64,000 bases of DNA from Carboxylicivirga fragile (GTDB lineage Bacteria > Bacteroidota > Bacteroidia > Bacteroidales > Marinilabiliaceae), in contig JAFMVD010000008.1 in the NCBI GenBank assembly GCA_025499625.1, positions 1 through 64,000 on the forward strand, written 5' to 3'. Positions 35,226 to 46,750 of this stretch are shown here, piece by piece (the first letter of the stretch is position 1; every line of letters begins with the position of its first letter). Made by a program: the position numbers and the translations under genes. The notes beneath the pieces are model-generated. The model made no database searches. It was not told the origin of the DNA and was given only the letters and a program-made list of their open reading frames with translations.

Positions 35226-36582
35226 AATTATGCTCTATCCGCTTATTAAGCACCTTTAATTCTCTTACTAAAAAGAAGGAAACTACGATAGCTGATATAG
35301 TATCAGAAATAGGCCCAGCTAACCATACGCCATCGAGACCTAAATATTTCGGAAGAATAATAATGACTGGCAAAAGAACAATAACTTGGCGCATTAAAGA
35401 TATTAACGAAGCCAAACCAGCTTTTCCTGTCGACTGAAAGTAATTACCTGTTATAACTTGAAAACCAATCAAGGGTAACGCCATCAGAAAGATGCGCAAT
35501 CCTCTCACGCCTATTTCCAACAACTGTAGATCCTCGGTATTAAATAATTTAATAATTGTACGAGGGAAGAATTCACCCAATAAAAAACCAATGATTGAAA
35601 TTAAAGTGGCAAACCAGAGGCTCAGCACAAAAGTTTGTTTAACCCGACTAAAATCCTTCAGACCATAATTAAAGCTGATTATTGGTTGAGCCGCCATATT
35701 AATAGCAATAATTGTCATCACCAATAGCATAGCGATACTCATTATAATTCCCATTGCCCCCACTGCAATATCACCACCATATTTAACCAACTGTACATTA
35801 AAAGCACCGAAAACAACACTTGAGGCCAACTGCATCGAAAAAGGCGCAAAACCTATACTTAAGATGTACCAAACAATATCCCATTTAATGGAAAAATTAC
35901 GGGCTCGCAAACGAATTACTGAACGACTACTACGAAAATGTGCAATCACCCAAATACAAAGAGCAATTTGAGATATTACAGTCGCATATGCTGCCCCCTT
36001 TACGCCCATATCTAAACCAAAAATAAAAATAGGATCCAATACAAGATTCAATCCTGCACTGATAAGCATTGAATACATCGCCACCTTAGCACTTCCTTCA
36101 GAACGAATTAAATTATTAAGGGAATATCCAACTATATTGAACAATGTTCCTGCTAAAATAATATCGAGATAATCATTGGCATAAACATATGTTTCTTCAT
36201 TAATACCAAAAAAGATAAGAAGAGGTTCCTTAATAGCAAAGCCAAGTAGCATTATTGACAACGAAACAACAACCATCAACACAAAGGAATTACCTAGTAC
36301 CTTCTCGGCCCGCTCAAAGTCTTTCTTGCCTAAGTTAAAAGAGATACGTACCCCCGCTCCAACACCTATGAGCATACCAAAAGCCATCATAATTACCATA
36401 ATAGGAAAAACAGCACTTAAGCCAGATAAAGCTAACGCGCCAACACCTTGACCTATAAAAATTCGGTCAACAATATTATACAATGAGTTGATAATTACTC
36501 CAGCAAAAGCCGGCAAAAAATACTTAAATAGTAATTTTGGTATCTGTTCAAATTCAAGCTCTCTAACGTTGCTCTCAGACAT
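35224..36582 (-). CDS. MATE-family multidrug/organic cation efflux transporter
   Basis: A 452-residue, twelve-helix Na+- or H+-coupled exporter. ATG 36582 is chosen (MSESNVRELEFEQIPKLLFK), as MATE proteins begin with such a short amphipathic segment; the frame is open 25 codons upstream. IVDRIFIGQGVGALALSGLS is the characteristic first MatE repeat. The second repeat starts at about 235. Substrate unknown. Monocistronic. Confidence 0.9.
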   Translation of the reverse strand: MSESNVRELEFEQIPKLLFKYFLPAFAGVIINSLYNIVDRIFIGQGVGALALSGLSAVFPIMVIMMAFGMLIGVGAGVRISFNLGKKDFERAEKVLGNSFVLMVVVSLSIMLLGFAIKEPLLIFFGINEETYVYANDYLDIILAGTLFNIVGYSLNNLIRSEGSAKVAMYSMLISAGLNLVLDPIFIFGLDMGVKGAAYATVISQIALCIWVIAHFRSSRSVIRLRARNFSIKWDIVWYILSIGFAPFSMQLASSVVFGAFNVQLVKYGGDIAVGAMGIIMSIAMLLVMTIIAINMAAQPIISFNYGLKDFSRVKQTFVLSLWFATLISIIGFLLGEFFPRTIIKLFNTEDLQLLEIGVRGLRIFLMALPLIGFQVITGNYFQSTGKAGLASLISLMRQVIVLLPVIIILPKYLGLDGVWLAGPISDTISAIVVSFFLVRELKVLNKRIEHN

Positions 36583-36728
36583 ATATAGGAATTGTAAAAC
36601 AAAACTAATAAAACAAGCGATAAGTCTGCATCTATTAACCAAAAAAGAGTTCTTCAAAAAATCCTAATAAACACATACCCCAACACTTAGCAAATACAAT
36701 TAAAATGCGATAAAATCTTTTCTGAATT

Positions 36729-38450
36729 TTAGCAAAATACTTTTGATGATTTGAGTTGAATGTTTATCTTTGCAACGCTTTTGAAAAAAGGCACAAGGCT
36801 GGTCCCGTAGCTCAGCTGGATAGAGCATCTCCCTTCTAAGGAGAGGGTCTCAGGTTCGAATCCTGACGGGATCACAAAAGCGGGGATTTTGTCTTTATTG
36901 ACGAAATCCCTTTTTTTATGCCCTTCTGTGTACCTTGCCAACTCAGGGATTAGAGAGAAAAAAGAATTTACACGTGGGGTTCGAACTTGGTTGTTTTCGT
37001 GATTGTAGTAAATTCCTTCGGGGAATAGCAAGTTTTGGAATACTTTCTTACTGTCAATACTTAGTGACTCCCACATATTCAATAAATTAGAACTTATTTT
37101 GGCGACAAATTTCAGTGCCTTATTGAGGTTCGAACTATAATTACCAGTTGCATTTAATTCTTGCTCAATTTCGACGATTTCTTTCTCGAATTTCGGCTTA
37201 AATTTATCATATAAGGAGCGGTCTATTTCTCCGATAACAAATCTCTCTTCGATTGCATCCAGTTTCTTTTGCACTTCACTTCTTTGTGCTTTTAGTTTTT
37301 TTGAGTCTTCACTTTTCGTTTTAAAAAATACATTCATTTGTTCTGATAATACGACCTTGATAACTTCTTGCTCATCTTTGTCGATATGAAAAGCAGAAAC
37401 TAAATTCTGAAACATCTGATGCAATGATTTGGCACTTTTATTCACTCTGCAACCTTTCGTTCTGCATTTGTAATAGTATATGCCTTTCTTCTTTACCAAA
37501 TAACCGGTCATTGGAGTTCCACATTTCTCACACTTTGTAAATACCTTTAGTGGAAGACTCTCATTGTCTTTATCATGTACAAAGCCATGAACCCTATTTT
37601 CCTGACGAATATTATTTACTTGTAAAAACAAATCACGAGTTACCAAGGGTTCATGCCGCCCCTCAATAACCTCACCCGGTAGCATTTTGCTTGTAATTAA
37701 ACCACAGTAAAACGGATTTGTAAATAGGTTGTGTAATCTTTTTTCAGAAATATCAACGCCCAATGTTTTTAATTTACGAGATATTTCTGCATTAGGAGTT
37801 TGTTTATATGCTTTCCATTCAAAAGCCTTCTTTAATATTTTACCTTCATCATTCACTACTAAATTACGCTCAGTTGCTTTTCCTTTATTAAGGTCAGTAT
37901 AACCTCTTGGAGCAGCCCAAACCCAATGACCTTTCATTAACAGTTCTTTCATTCCGGTTACCACTTTATCTCGTCTCAACTCATTGTCCATCTGACCGAA
38001 AAGAAACATTATATTCTGCTGAAATGCACCTGAAGGAGTTGTTGGGTCAAGTTCCTGTGTGACAGCTAATGTTATAATACCATGCTTTTTAAGCAAATCA
38101 TTGGCAATGGAAGCTCCATTGATGCCAGAACGAGAGAAGCGTTCATAAGAATATACTATAACGTAATTGATGCTTTTTGAGCGTTTTAAAAAGGTGAGCA
38201 TACGGTTAAATTCTTTTCGGTCATCGGTTTTAGCAGATTCGTACGTTCCACCAAAATAACCAACAATATTTAGCCCTCTTTTACCTGCAAAATTTTCACA
38301 ATATTTTTTTTGAGAACTAAGACTTGTATTATCCTCTTGGTCTGCCGACGATACTCTTGTATAAATCACGGCATTATTACCTTCCTTGAATTTTTCAGGA
38401 ATTTTCGGTGCAAATTGTTGAAAAAGGGATAAATTACTCATAGACTTCAT
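36729..38450 (-). CDS. Large serine recombinase (site-specific integrase)
   Basis: A 573-residue serine recombinase. Resolvase domain 25-160 with the catalytic serine in YTRVSS (Ser34) and the downstream arginines; recombinase DNA-binding domain about 165-300 (GHWVWAAPRGY); zinc-ribbon CEKCGTPM...CRTKGCRV (about 308-335); coiled coil about 385-430. The C-terminal 40-50 residues are the antisense translation of the tRNA-Arg gene and its terminator (FEPETLSLEGRC is a typical antisense-tRNA peptide) and are not a domain. This suggests that the gene's own stop was lost or that integration placed the element against the tRNA's 3' end. A small gene (38502-38705) precedes it. Confidence 0.85.
   Translation of the reverse strand: MKSMSNLSLFQQFAPKIPEKFKEGNNAVIYTRVSSADQEDNTSLSSQKKYCENFAGKRGLNIVGYFGGTYESAKTDDRKEFNRMLTFLKRSKSINYVIVYSYERFSRSGINGASIANDLLKKHGIITLAVTQELDPTTPSGAFQQNIMFLFGQMDNELRRDKVVTGMKELLMKGHWVWAAPRGYTDLNKGKATERNLVVNDEGKILKKAFEWKAYKQTPNAEISRKLKTLGVDISEKRLHNLFTNPFYCGLITSKMLPGEVIEGRHEPLVTRDLFLQVNNIRQENRVHGFVHDKDNESLPLKVFTKCEKCGTPMTGYLVKKKGIYYYKCRTKGCRVNKSAKSLHQMFQNLVSAFHIDKDEQEVIKVVLSEQMNVFFKTKSEDSKKLKAQRSEVQKKLDAIEERFVIGEIDRSLYDKFKPKFEKEIVEIEQELNATGNYSSNLNKALKFVAKISSNLLNMWESLSIDSKKVFQNLLFPEGIYYNHENNQVRTPRVNSFFSLIPELARYTEGHKKRDFVNKDKIPAFVIPSGFEPETLSLEGRCSIQLSYGTSLVPFFKSVAKINIQLKSSKVFC
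36801..36874 (+). tRNA. tRNA-Arg (anticodon TCT)
   Basis: A 74-base cloverleaf: acceptor GGTCCCG pairs with CGGGATC (one G-U), D-arm GCTC-AGCTGGATA-GAGC, anticodon stem TCTCC/GGAGA with loop CTTCTAA and anticodon TCT (reads AGA), T-arm with GGTTCGAATCC. The 3' CCA is not encoded (discriminator A then CAAAAG). A terminator follows. The minus-strand recombinase frame (36729-38450) runs through the whole gene. Confidence 0.95.
36883..36918 (+). terminator. Terminator of tRNA-Arg
   Basis: GGGATTTTGTC-TTTATT-GACGAAATCCC (11-base stem with one G-U) followed by seven T on the plus strand, starting nine bases after the tRNA. It lies inside the antisense recombinase frame. Confidence 0.85.
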
Positions 38451-38501
38451 TTTTAGACTTACTCTCTACAAATATACTGATTCCCTGGATTTTAAATAAT
38501 A

Positions 38502-38705
38502 CTAAAGTTCGCACTCTATAACTTCTTCCTTAGATAAGGACTCAAGAATCAATAAAGAAAAGGCTTCCGCATAATTAAAAAGGTCATTGTATTCCTGCTC
38601 TGAAATATCCTTGTATTTATTTCTTCTTTGTAATTGCCCTATAGGAAGTCGTTGTTTTGCTCTCATAGTGGCTTCCTGAATAGTATCTGAATCCGGCTTT
38701 TGCAT
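38502..38705 (-). CDS. Small hypothetical protein upstream of recombinase
   Basis: A 67-residue charged protein (MQKPDSDTIQEATMRAKQRL...), probably helical, with no recognised domain. It ends 51 bases before the recombinase start on the same strand, so co-transcription is likely. It may be an accessory factor such as a recombination directionality factor, but nothing in the sequence proves it. Confidence 0.5.
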   Translation of the reverse strand: MQKPDSDTIQEATMRAKQRLPIGQLQRRNKYKDISEQEYNDLFNYAEAFSLLILESLSKEEVIECEL

Positions 38706-38914
38706 AATTGTTTCAATAATTATGCTGTAAACCTATGTAACTTGAAGTGTGCAGATTGGTTAGAATATGGTTGATTTGGCTAGAATTGGCTGAATGTGGT
38801 TATTTTTGATTTTTTGTAAGTGAAAGTGCATTAAATAAGGGTAATAACTTATAGCTTCATTTGCTTTTATTATTTGTACTTATTCTTAATTTCAGCATCA
38901 ACATTATGGATAGA
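38706..38914. other. AT-rich gap without gene
   Basis: Nothing recognised beyond short repeats such as ttgatttggctagaattggctgaatgtggtt (about 38770-38800), which holds three spaced ggnt/tggc-like words. It separates the small gene from the decayed gene at 38915-39300. Confidence 0.3.
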
Positions 38915-39300
38915 TTAAGCAAACCATGTCATCATCTTCTTTATATAATATAGGTCAATAATCATTTCATCACTTTTATTTGTAATTCCATAGCGGAATG
39001 TTGTTCCAGCTGGGTCAAAGTCAACAAATGCAAGTATTATATTTTCAAACCACTTCGGTGGGGTAACTTAAAAGATTCTGAAAGAAGTACCTTAAACTCT
39101 GTGTAAAGAACTTTGAGGTTATGAATTTTACATTCGTTTGGGAGAGAATTGATTTTGCCAATTAATTTATGTTTGTGGTATAATTCAATAGCGTGTCGGT
39201 AATTATAAATTGCAGGGTAAATGAAATCAATGTTATAATCATTAATGCCATTCTGAACAAATGCACCTCCTGCTTTTTTATATGAATCTGCAAGTGAAGT
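38915..39300 (-). pseudogene. Decayed gene, 5'-truncated and frameshifted
   Basis: Read on the minus strand, one frame gives GGAFVQNGINDYNIDFIYPA then YNYRHAIELYHKHKLIGKIN and runs into a stop near 39050; the next frame continues with PKWFENIILAFVDFDPAGTT and ends ...IKKMMTWFA with TAA at 38915-38917. The break is at the CCCC run near 39060, so a one-base indel is likely. There is no start codon at the 5' side: a stop precedes the frame. The IYPAIYNYRHAIELYHK pattern is seen in HEPN-like or hypothetical Bacteroidota proteins; identity is uncertain. It may be cargo of the element carrying the recombinase. Confidence 0.6.
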
Positions 39301-39386
39301 TTTATTTTATAACTTTTTTAATTTCAGCCTTGATTCGCATTAGTAATACACTATTACATTATTTGTGAATTTTCAGGCTTTGAATA

Positions 39387-40313
39387 TTACCTATCCGAAC
39401 CATAATGATTGTCAATATAGGCTAACATCTCGCGAGGCTTTAAACTTTGCGTAGAGTTTCCTACCCTAACATAGAAATACTCTTCGTCATCTCTACTAAA
39501 AAAAACGGGTTTAGGCGCAGAGTCGCACTTTACAAACAATATCTGTTCACCTTTGTAATTTAAAATTTCACTTTCGATAAACTTTATTAAATCTGCACCG
39601 ACAGTTTCCTTTAAGAGGTTAAACCAATGCAATAATAATTTATCGTTATTCTTAAAATTATCAGCAGTCAAACCTAATGCTTTACCATCATCATCGATTC
39701 CTACCAACAAGTAGCCGCCTTTACAATTTAAATACCCAACAACCGTTTTTAAGCATTGGTTTTCAATTCGCGCTTCGTTTTTTTGGGTGTACAAATTTTT
39801 TCGCAAGGTCGATTTAAACTCAATCTCATTGGTTTCACCCAAAGCTATCAACTGCTCAATTTCTTTTTCGGATATAGGCAATGCTTTAGCATCATTCAAA
39901 GTTTGAAGTTGCTTTTCTAGTTTCTTCCTTTCTTCTAAAACACGCACTCGGGTTTTTATTCGAGACTTTACTACTTCCGGTTCAAAAGGTTTGGTAATAA
40001 AATCCGATGCTCCTAATTCAAATGCCTTTTGCTCATCGAGGGGGGTATTGTTTGATGTCTGAAATATAATGCTGATATCTTTAGTATCTTCGGAACTTTT
40101 CAAGATTTTACATACCTCATAACCATCCATCTCTGGCATCATTACATCGAGTAATATTAAATCGGGTTGTGGTTTTTGTTTTGCTATTTCTAAGGCTTTT
40201 TTACCCGAGACGGCTGCCTTAAGTTTATATTCTGTGCCTAGCAAATTTTTAAGTATGGTAATATTCTCAGGTACATCATCTACTATCAGAATACTAACTT
40301 TATCTTCTTTCAT
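39387..40313 (-). CDS. Response regulator fused to AlbA_2 (Schlafen-type) domain
   Basis: A 308-residue protein with a receiver at 7-122 (Asp12, Asp13, phospho-acceptor Asp56 in LILLDVMMPEMDGYE, Lys108), a coiled-coil linker (124-145), and a C-terminal AlbA_2 domain (about 155-305) recognised by ETNEIEFKSTLR (160-171), CKGGYLLVGIDDDG (197-210) and YFYVRVGNSTQSLKPREM (279-296). AlbA_2 domains occur in Schlafen proteins and in bacterial regulators and are linked to nucleic acid binding. A phospho-receiver attached to AlbA_2 is an unusual output arrangement. It ends a minus-strand trio with the giant hybrid kinase (30 bases upstream) and the REC-PP2C gene. Confidence 0.88.
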   Translation of the reverse strand: MKEDKVSILIVDDVPENITILKNLLGTEYKLKAAVSGKKALEIAKQKPQPDLILLDVMMPEMDGYEVCKILKSSEDTKDISIIFQTSNNTPLDEQKAFELGASDFITKPFEPEVVKSRIKTRVRVLEERKKLEKQLQTLNDAKALPISEKEIEQLIALGETNEIEFKSTLRKNLYTQKNEARIENQCLKTVVGYLNCKGGYLLVGIDDDGKALGLTADNFKNNDKLLLHWFNLLKETVGADLIKFIESEILNYKGEQILFVKCDSAPKPVFFSRDDEEYFYVRVGNSTQSLKPREMLAYIDNHYGSDR

Positions 40314-40343
40314 TTATTACTTTTTGTTTTAATCAATACCACC

Positions 40344-43300
40344 TTACAAACTTAATTGATTTATTACTTCATTGGCAGCATCAAAGTCAAAAGAGTCTAG
40401 TGCTTCAAGTGCAGTTTTAAGTTTGTTCTTTAGATCTGGATTTAGGTTTTTATGTAAGATTTCTTTTAATATATCTGCAGCATCTAAATCATTTTCAGTT
40501 ATTAGTGTTTTTAAATCGTTTAGCTCATCAATAATATCTTCTACATTTTTTATGGGCTGTGAATTATCCTGAGCATTTAAATCATTCAAATTCTCTCTTG
40601 CATGAATAAAAGCGCTCAACTCATTTATTACCAAATTCAACTTTAGTTGATAGTTTCTTAGCAAAGGCTCAAAACCCGGATTCAGAATGTTCAATTCAAG
40701 CTCTATGGTTGCTTCATGAAGATCTATAGCTCCGATATTACCTGATGTGCCTTTTAGGGTATGAATATAGCGCTTTAACTCATCGGTTGTGGTAAGAAGT
40801 TCAGCGAGGTCTTGTTCGAAACTACTATAGCGTTTATGGAACTTTTGGAGCAAATCAGCATACAGCTCTTTATTGTTGTTCACTCTCTTTAATCCTTCGA
40901 CAATATTAATATGTTCAAATTCAGGAATATTTATTTCTTTCAATTCTACCACCGGCTTATCAATAATTTCAGCTTCAAAGGAGCCTGCTGTTATGTGTTT
41001 TTTTAAGGTTTCGTATAAACTATCGGTATCAATGGGTTTTGTAATAAAATCGTTCATTCCCACATTCAGGCACTTTTCTTTTACGCCGGCTATGGCATCG
41101 GCCGTCATGGCCACAATGGGTAGGCTAATCAATCCCAAATCTTTACGTATACAAGTTGTAGCAGTATAACCATCCATCACTGGCATCTGAATATCCATAA
41201 ACACCAGTTGATATTTATGAGCATTTGCTTTAAGTATATCTACAGCTACCTGGCCGTTTTCAGCAACATCAACATTAATACCAGCAGTCTCAATTAGCTC
41301 CTTGGCAACTTGCTGGTTTATATCATTATCTTCAACTAGTAAAATCCTTGCACCTTTTAAGGACGCAAGTTTTTCAACCTTCTGAATTAATTCATTTTTA
41401 TTAAAAACTTTTATAGTATCAATCTTTCCAAATGCGGTCATAATTGCATTTAACAAGGTCGAATGACTTACTGGTTTCACCAATAAACCTGCAATATCCA
41501 TTTCTTTTACATCTTGGTAAATTTCATCGCTATTATAAGCGGTTACCATTATGATAGAAGGGATTAAGTTCTCACCGAATTTAGCTTTTAAAGCCTTTAT
41601 GGTTTCAATTCCATCCATTTCAGGCATTTTCCAATCCAACAATAATAAATCAAAGGGGTTTTCAATATGCTGCTCTAATTGTCGAATAGCTTCTGCTCCA
41701 GAGTTTACTGCTGTTACTTTAAATGATAAATCTTCTACGGTGTTTGCTAATATTTCTAGAGCAGTAGCATTATCATCGCATAATAACACCTTTAATCCGC
41801 GTACATCGGGTGTAGGTTTAAACTTGTCTTTTTTCTGCGATTTTTGCTTTGTAAAAGGCAGGGAAAAACAAAATGAACTACCTTCTCCTTCTTTACTTTT
41901 CACCCATATTTTTCCATTTTGGCCATCTACTATACCTTTACATATGGCAAGACCTAAACCAGTTCCTCCATATTTACGAGTGGTAGAAGCGTCGGCCTGA
42001 GAAAAGGATTTAAACAGTTTGTTCAATTTTTCCTCTTCAATACCGATTCCGGTATCATTAACCGAAAACTCTATAACTACGTTGTCATCTGTTTCTTCAA
42101 CCAAGTTAGCGAGTACAGAAATTTCTCCTTGATGTGTAAATTTTATAGCATTATTTACGAGGTTAACTAAAACTTGTCGTAATCGTAAAGGATCACCAAC
42201 CAAAGAAAGTGGCACATTTTTACCAATCCCTAACACAAATTCAAGTCCTTTTTCATGGGCTTTGTAGGTTACCACATTGGCATTATCTTCAAAAACCTGT
42301 TCTAAATCAAATTCAATATTTTCAAAGTTCAGTTTTCCAGCCTCAATTTTAGAGAAATCAAGTATGTCGTTGATAATGCCAAGTAACGAATGCCCAGAGG
42401 AATTTATTTTTTTTACATAATCGCCCTGTTTGGCATCAAGATCAGTAGCCAAAGCTAACTGACTTAATCCTATAATGGCATTCATAGGGGTTCTTATTTC
42501 ATGACTCATAGTAGCCAAAAACTCACTTTTTGCCTTTGTTGCATCTTCGGCAATTTCTTTAGCTTTTTCCAATTCGGCACGATGATTATTGATTTCGGTT
42601 ACATCTAGATAAGAAGAAAGCAGCACTTTTTCACCCGAATAATCAACTAAAATGGTGGAGAATAAAACAGTTCGTTGCTCTCCCGTACCAAATAGCTTAA
42701 TATTCAATTCTTGATCTTTTATAGTACCTTCTGCTTTTATCTTTTCAACTACTTTATTTCTATCTTCAATATCTGCATAAGCATCTACGACATTAAATTT
42801 GCATAATTGAGTAAAGGATGAAAGTTTCACTAACTTTAAGAAGGCATTGTTTGCTTTTAAAACTTCTCCTTTTACGTTGGTTATTAGCATGGGTACTGGT
42901 GACTCATCAATTATTCTTTCCGAAGTTTCTTTTGCAACGATTAAATTTTGTTCCGCTTCCTTTCTACTGGTAATATCTTCTTCAATGATTACAATATGCG
43001 TAAGGTTTCCTACATTATCAAGCACTCCTGCCAATGACAGACTACTCCAGAAAGGGCTCCCATCTTTCTTTACGCTCTCTAATTCACCACTCCAGTGTTT
43101 TTGGTTTTGTATTTGCTTAAATATTTCATCGTATTCAATTCTACTCAGCACACCAGTTTTTAAAAGTGAATGTGTTTTTCCTATCACTTCTTTTGCGCTA
43201 AATCCTGTTACACTGGAGTATTGAGGGTTAACATAGTCTACTATCCCTTCAGGTGTAGCTATGGAAATCATTGCAGGACTTTTTTCAACGGCGGTGAGCA

Positions 43301-46300
43301 GTTTTTGGTTCTTTTCTTCAGCCTTTTTGCGTTCACTTATATCTCTTGTAAATGCAACGATATGTTCAACCTCTCCAAATTTTATATAAGATGCTGTAAC
43401 TTCAATAGGGAAAAGTTCTCCACTTTTTGTTTTATTAATTGATTCAAGACTTACGATACCTTCTTTTATTATTTTAGCAGAAAATTGCTTCCAACTCTCC
43501 TTGCTAAAGTTCGGGTCAATATCATATACAAATAACTCCAGCATTTCTTCTTGTGAATATTCTAGAGTAGTCCAGCTTTTTTCATTTACATATTTAAATT
43601 TTCCGCTATTGATATCGATCCATAGAATGGAATCACCCGCATGATCTAAAGCATATCTCGACAATAACAACTTTTCTTCAACCTCTTTTCTTTTTGTTAT
43701 ATCTGAAAAAGTAATTACAGCTCCCAGACAATTTCCATCTTTCATAATGGGCTTACTGGTATAATCAACAGGAAATGAAGTACCATCTTTTCTCCATAAA
43801 ACCTCAGTATCCACATGATTTGTTGAGCCCTGTGTATAGGTTTTATACATTGAACAATTCTCAACGGGATACTCACTTCCATCGGGTAATTTGCTATGTA
43901 TTAGATCATGAATACTTTCACCTATTATTTCACTCTGGCTATACCCCAGCATTCTGGTCGCCGAGGTATTAATGAATGTTGTCCTGCCGTTTAAATCAAC
44001 CCCAAGTATTCCTTCGCCTGCTGATTCAAGAATAAGACGGTTTTTCTCCTCCGTTTCTTGCAATTCAGCCGTACGTTCCTCCACTTTTTCTTCAAGTTCT
44101 TCTTTGCTTTTTAATAAAGCCCCAACTGCAGTTTTTCTAATATAAAAATTAGCAATCTGTCGAGCAATAGCCTCTATTAAGAGCTGCTCTTCTTTCATAA
44201 ATGGCCCAATATCGGAAGTTGGTCTTTCTTCAGTATAATAAACTTCAATAGAACCAGACACCTCTCCGTTAATTGATATGTCTTCTTTTTGACTCCAGGC
44301 ACCTGCAATAAAATTGTCAGATAAGTATTCCTGATTTAAGAAAGAAATCTTTGCACAAGTAATGTCAGGGTATTGCCAAGAAGGTGGTATAATATTTACA
44401 GTTTTATTCAATAAATCATTTATAGTTGTACCCTCATCGTCTATAATTTTATAAATTTCATATAGACAATTGAGCTCTTTAACTCTTTCGCCAACTTCAT
44501 GAATGAGTTGCTTTTGTGATTCTTCAGTTAACTTCTGCTTACTAATATCTATATGCGTACCGATTGTCTTCGTTGTTATAGAATTATCCTCGTTCCGCAG
44601 AGTTCTTGCCCTTGACCAGATCCAAACCCAACTACCATCTTTATGCTTCATTCGGAAAACACTTTCATACATTCCAACTGAACCACCTTCAAGGTAGCAA
44701 GTAAATAAATTGGCCGCTTTTTCTTTATCATCAGGGTGTAATAAATCTACCCATACTTTATTTAGGTTGTCATTTCCAGACAAATCATAATCTGCTGCAC
44801 TTCGACCTAACATTGTAAAATACTCCTTACTGCACCATAAGAAGTTAGTTTCTGAGTTAAACTCCCAGGCGCCCGTATTCGATGATTCTATGAGTGCCCT
44901 GTACCGTTGCTCTTTTTCTATGAGTTCCTGTTCTCTCTTAACCAGTTTGGTATTCATCAAGTTGAAGGACTTTGCCAAATAACCAACCTCATCTTCTGAG
45001 TTAGTTTCTATAATTGTATTGTAGTCTCCATCGGCAACATTCTTAACTGCTGTATTAAGTAATTTAATTGGCTTGGCAATGGCTCTAGAAATCAATACAA
45101 TAACAATTATAAGTACAGTAATAACAAACAATAGAATTAGTAATTGATTCAGAATTTCTGCTCTAACCTCTTCAATTGCATTGTACTCGCTAATACCCAG
45201 ATAAACCTTCCATGGAGCACTATTTATTGGAATATAGTAAAGCCAATTCTCATTTTTAGTTTGGTTGCCTATGTATTCAAATTTACCCGACACATCGGTT
45301 GAAAATAGGGATGGAAGGCTATCAGCAATGTCATAAGAATACTCAATATTATTTTTATAATGGTTTTGACCTACCAGATTAGGGCGTGTTGAATTGTATA
45401 GGAAAGTCCCTTTTGTGGAAACTATATAGTATTCTAATTCATCAGAGGTATTAATCTCCATTAAAACGGGTAATTCAGCCAAATGTAGATCAAGGGTTAT
45501 TACAGCCCAAACTTCTTTTTCATGGTAGATAGGGACACTATATGTGCATAATAATTCATTGGTAATACCCTCATCAAAGTAGGGTTCTGTCCAGACTGAT
45601 TTGCCAGCATCTGCGGCCTTATTAAACCACTCTACATCGGCTTGCATATAATCAATCTCATTGGCTAAGTCTAATCGTAAGAGTATTGAATCTGGTTTGT
45701 AGACATAAGGGCCATACAGCCTTTTTTTCTTGTCGTAATCATATTCATTAAACAATAAGGCAGAACCATAAATTAAGCTGTCTGATTCGACAATATTTTC
45801 GAGTAAGTTATAGATTTCATCCTCATTTACACGATCCTTATTTAAAAGCTCTCTCCTTGCTTCTCTCAGAATTTCTGTTGCATCAAAAAGATTCTTGTCG
45901 ATTTTCTCAGCAAACTTATAGCTTAGTGTAGCCAATTCGGCATCTGTTTTTTGCTCAGTAATTTTCTTTAAATGATTAATGTCTGCAATAGAATCTACAA
46001 TGTAGATTAGTATTACCGGAATTATTATTCTGATTATTAGTCTCCATTGGATAGTAGAATTGAAAATGTTCTTTTTTTCAAAATTATGCCATAACCATGA
46101 GAATAAGCCGATACTCATAATAAAAAAAGAAATTGAAGTATTGATCGACATCCTTGTCCAGTGCCCCCAACCATAAGCAGCTTCAAGACCAATGAAATAG
46201 CCTACCAATGAAATACTAGCAATTAAACCGATTACACCACTAATGGGAAATAGAATATAATAAAAGTACTTCTTAAATAATTTTAAAGAATAAGCTATAA

Positions 46301-46706
46301 GACCGAAACACGCTAAAGTAAAGCAGATAGCAGTATTCATCCCCATTCTACCAGGAGATGAGGTTTTTATGAATATATAATCTTCCAGAAATAATTCATC
46401 GATGCCAATTTGTACATTGAATAAGTATTCTATAATAGTTAATGTGGCAATAATAAAAACGGCCAAAGATGGTATTACAGCTACTTCTTTCTTGTTCTGT
46501 AAAATGAGGATTATTGACAGTCCCGTAAGAAATATACTTAAAGCTGTATTAAAGTGTGTTGGAGCATAAATGATATTAATTTGAGTAATTGTTTGGTTTT
46601 TTATCAACCAACCTATAATTATTATTACACCTGTAAAAACTAGAAAGTAGGAGGATATTAGCGCAATGGATTTAAATATATTGTTTGCTTTAGAACTTGC
46701 AACCAT
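40344..46706 (-). CDS. Giant multi-PAS hybrid histidine kinase with Hpt domain
   Basis: A 2120-residue sensor kinase. Approximate order: seven or so membrane helices (1-245), dCache-like periplasmic sensor (250-515), helix (520-540), HAMP (542-597), PAS (605-730), GAF-like (740-865), four more PAS (885-1370), HisKA with [17 protein letters not shown] (about 1400), HATPase ([14 protein letters not shown]), two receivers ([13 protein letters not shown] near 1690; [15 protein letters not shown] near 1840), Hpt ([11 protein letters not shown] near 1990) and a helical tail. Two receivers plus Hpt on one chain allow an internal phosphorelay ending in free response regulators such as the REC-AlbA_2 and REC-PP2C proteins encoded beside it. 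Start ATG 46706; 44 bases from the upstream gene. Confidence 0.93.
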   Translation of the reverse strand: MVASSKANNIFKSIALISSYFLVFTGVIIIIGWLIKNQTITQINIIYAPTHFNTALSIFLTGLSIILILQNKKEVAVIPSLAVFIIATLTIIEYLFNVQIGIDELFLEDYIFIKTSSPGRMGMNTAICFTLACFGLIAYSLKLFKKYFYYILFPISGVIGLIASISLVGYFIGLEAAYGWGHWTRMSINTSISFFIMSIGLFSWLWHNFEKKNIFNSTIQWRLIIRIIIPVILIYIVDSIADINHLKKITEQKTDAELATLSYKFAEKIDKNLFDATEILREARRELLNKDRVNEDEIYNLLENIVESDSLIYGSALLFNEYDYDKKKRLYGPYVYKPDSILLRLDLANEIDYMQADVEWFNKAADAGKSVWTEPYFDEGITNELLCTYSVPIYHEKEVWAVITLDLHLAELPVLMEINTSDELEYYIVSTKGTFLYNSTRPNLVGQNHYKNNIEYSYDIADSLPSLFSTDVSGKFEYIGNQTKNENWLYYIPINSAPWKVYLGISEYNAIEEVRAEILNQLLILLFVITVLIIVIVLISRAIAKPIKLLNTAVKNVADGDYNTIIETNSEDEVGYLAKSFNLMNTKLVKREQELIEKEQRYRALIESSNTGAWEFNSETNFLWCSKEYFTMLGRSAADYDLSGNDNLNKVWVDLLHPDDKEKAANLFTCYLEGGSVGMYESVFRMKHKDGSWVWIWSRARTLRNEDNSITTKTIGTHIDISKQKLTEESQKQLIHEVGERVKELNCLYEIYKIIDDEGTTINDLLNKTVNIIPPSWQYPDITCAKISFLNQEYLSDNFIAGAWSQKEDISINGEVSGSIEVYYTEERPTSDIGPFMKEEQLLIEAIARQIANFYIRKTAVGALLKSKEELEEKVEERTAELQETEEKNRLILESAGEGILGVDLNGRTTFINTSATRMLGYSQSEIIGESIHDLIHSKLPDGSEYPVENCSMYKTYTQGSTNHVDTEVLWRKDGTSFPVDYTSKPIMKDGNCLGAVITFSDITKRKEVEEKLLLSRYALDHAGDSILWIDINSGKFKYVNEKSWTTLEYSQEEMLELFVYDIDPNFSKESWKQFSAKIIKEGIVSLESINKTKSGELFPIEVTASYIKFGEVEHIVAFTRDISERKKAEEKNQKLLTAVEKSPAMISIATPEGIVDYVNPQYSSVTGFSAKEVIGKTHSLLKTGVLSRIEYDEIFKQIQNQKHWSGELESVKKDGSPFWSSLSLAGVLDNVGNLTHIVIIEEDITSRKEAEQNLIVAKETSERIIDESPVPMLITNVKGEVLKANNAFLKLVKLSSFTQLCKFNVVDAYADIEDRNKVVEKIKAEGTIKDQELNIKLFGTGEQRTVLFSTILVDYSGEKVLLSSYLDVTEINNHRAELEKAKEIAEDATKAKSEFLATMSHEIRTPMNAIIGLSQLALATDLDAKQGDYVKKINSSGHSLLGIINDILDFSKIEAGKLNFENIEFDLEQVFEDNANVVTYKAHEKGLEFVLGIGKNVPLSLVGDPLRLRQVLVNLVNNAIKFTHQGEISVLANLVEETDDNVVIEFSVNDTGIGIEEEKLNKLFKSFSQADASTTRKYGGTGLGLAICKGIVDGQNGKIWVKSKEGEGSSFCFSLPFTKQKSQKKDKFKPTPDVRGLKVLLCDDNATALEILANTVEDLSFKVTAVNSGAEAIRQLEQHIENPFDLLLLDWKMPEMDGIETIKALKAKFGENLIPSIIMVTAYNSDEIYQDVKEMDIAGLLVKPVSHSTLLNAIMTAFGKIDTIKVFNKNELIQKVEKLASLKGARILLVEDNDINQQVAKELIETAGINVDVAENGQVAVDILKANAHKYQLVFMDIQMPVMDGYTATTCIRKDLGLISLPIVAMTADAIAGVKEKCLNVGMNDFITKPIDTDSLYETLKKHITAGSFEAEIIDKPVVELKEINIPEFEHINIVEGLKRVNNNKELYADLLQKFHKRYSSFEQDLAELLTTTDELKRYIHTLKGTSGNIGAIDLHEATIELELNILNPGFEPLLRNYQLKLNLVINELSAFIHARENLNDLNAQDNSQPIKNVEDIIDELNDLKTLITENDLDAADILKEILHKNLNPDLKNKLKTALEALDSFDFDAANEVINQLSL

Positions 46707-46750
46707 AGAGTTTGATTTTTGTTATTGATATAGAGTCAGCTTTAATCCGT

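Noticed and set aside
36732..36874. C-terminal recombinase peptide FEPETLSLEGRC as a domain
   Set aside because: It is the antisense translation of tRNA-Arg, a well-known false protein signal.
41551..42000. 149-residue plus-strand frame inside the hybrid kinase gene
   Set aside because: Antisense to the HATPase/receiver domains, whose motifs are intact; composition is that of a shadow frame.
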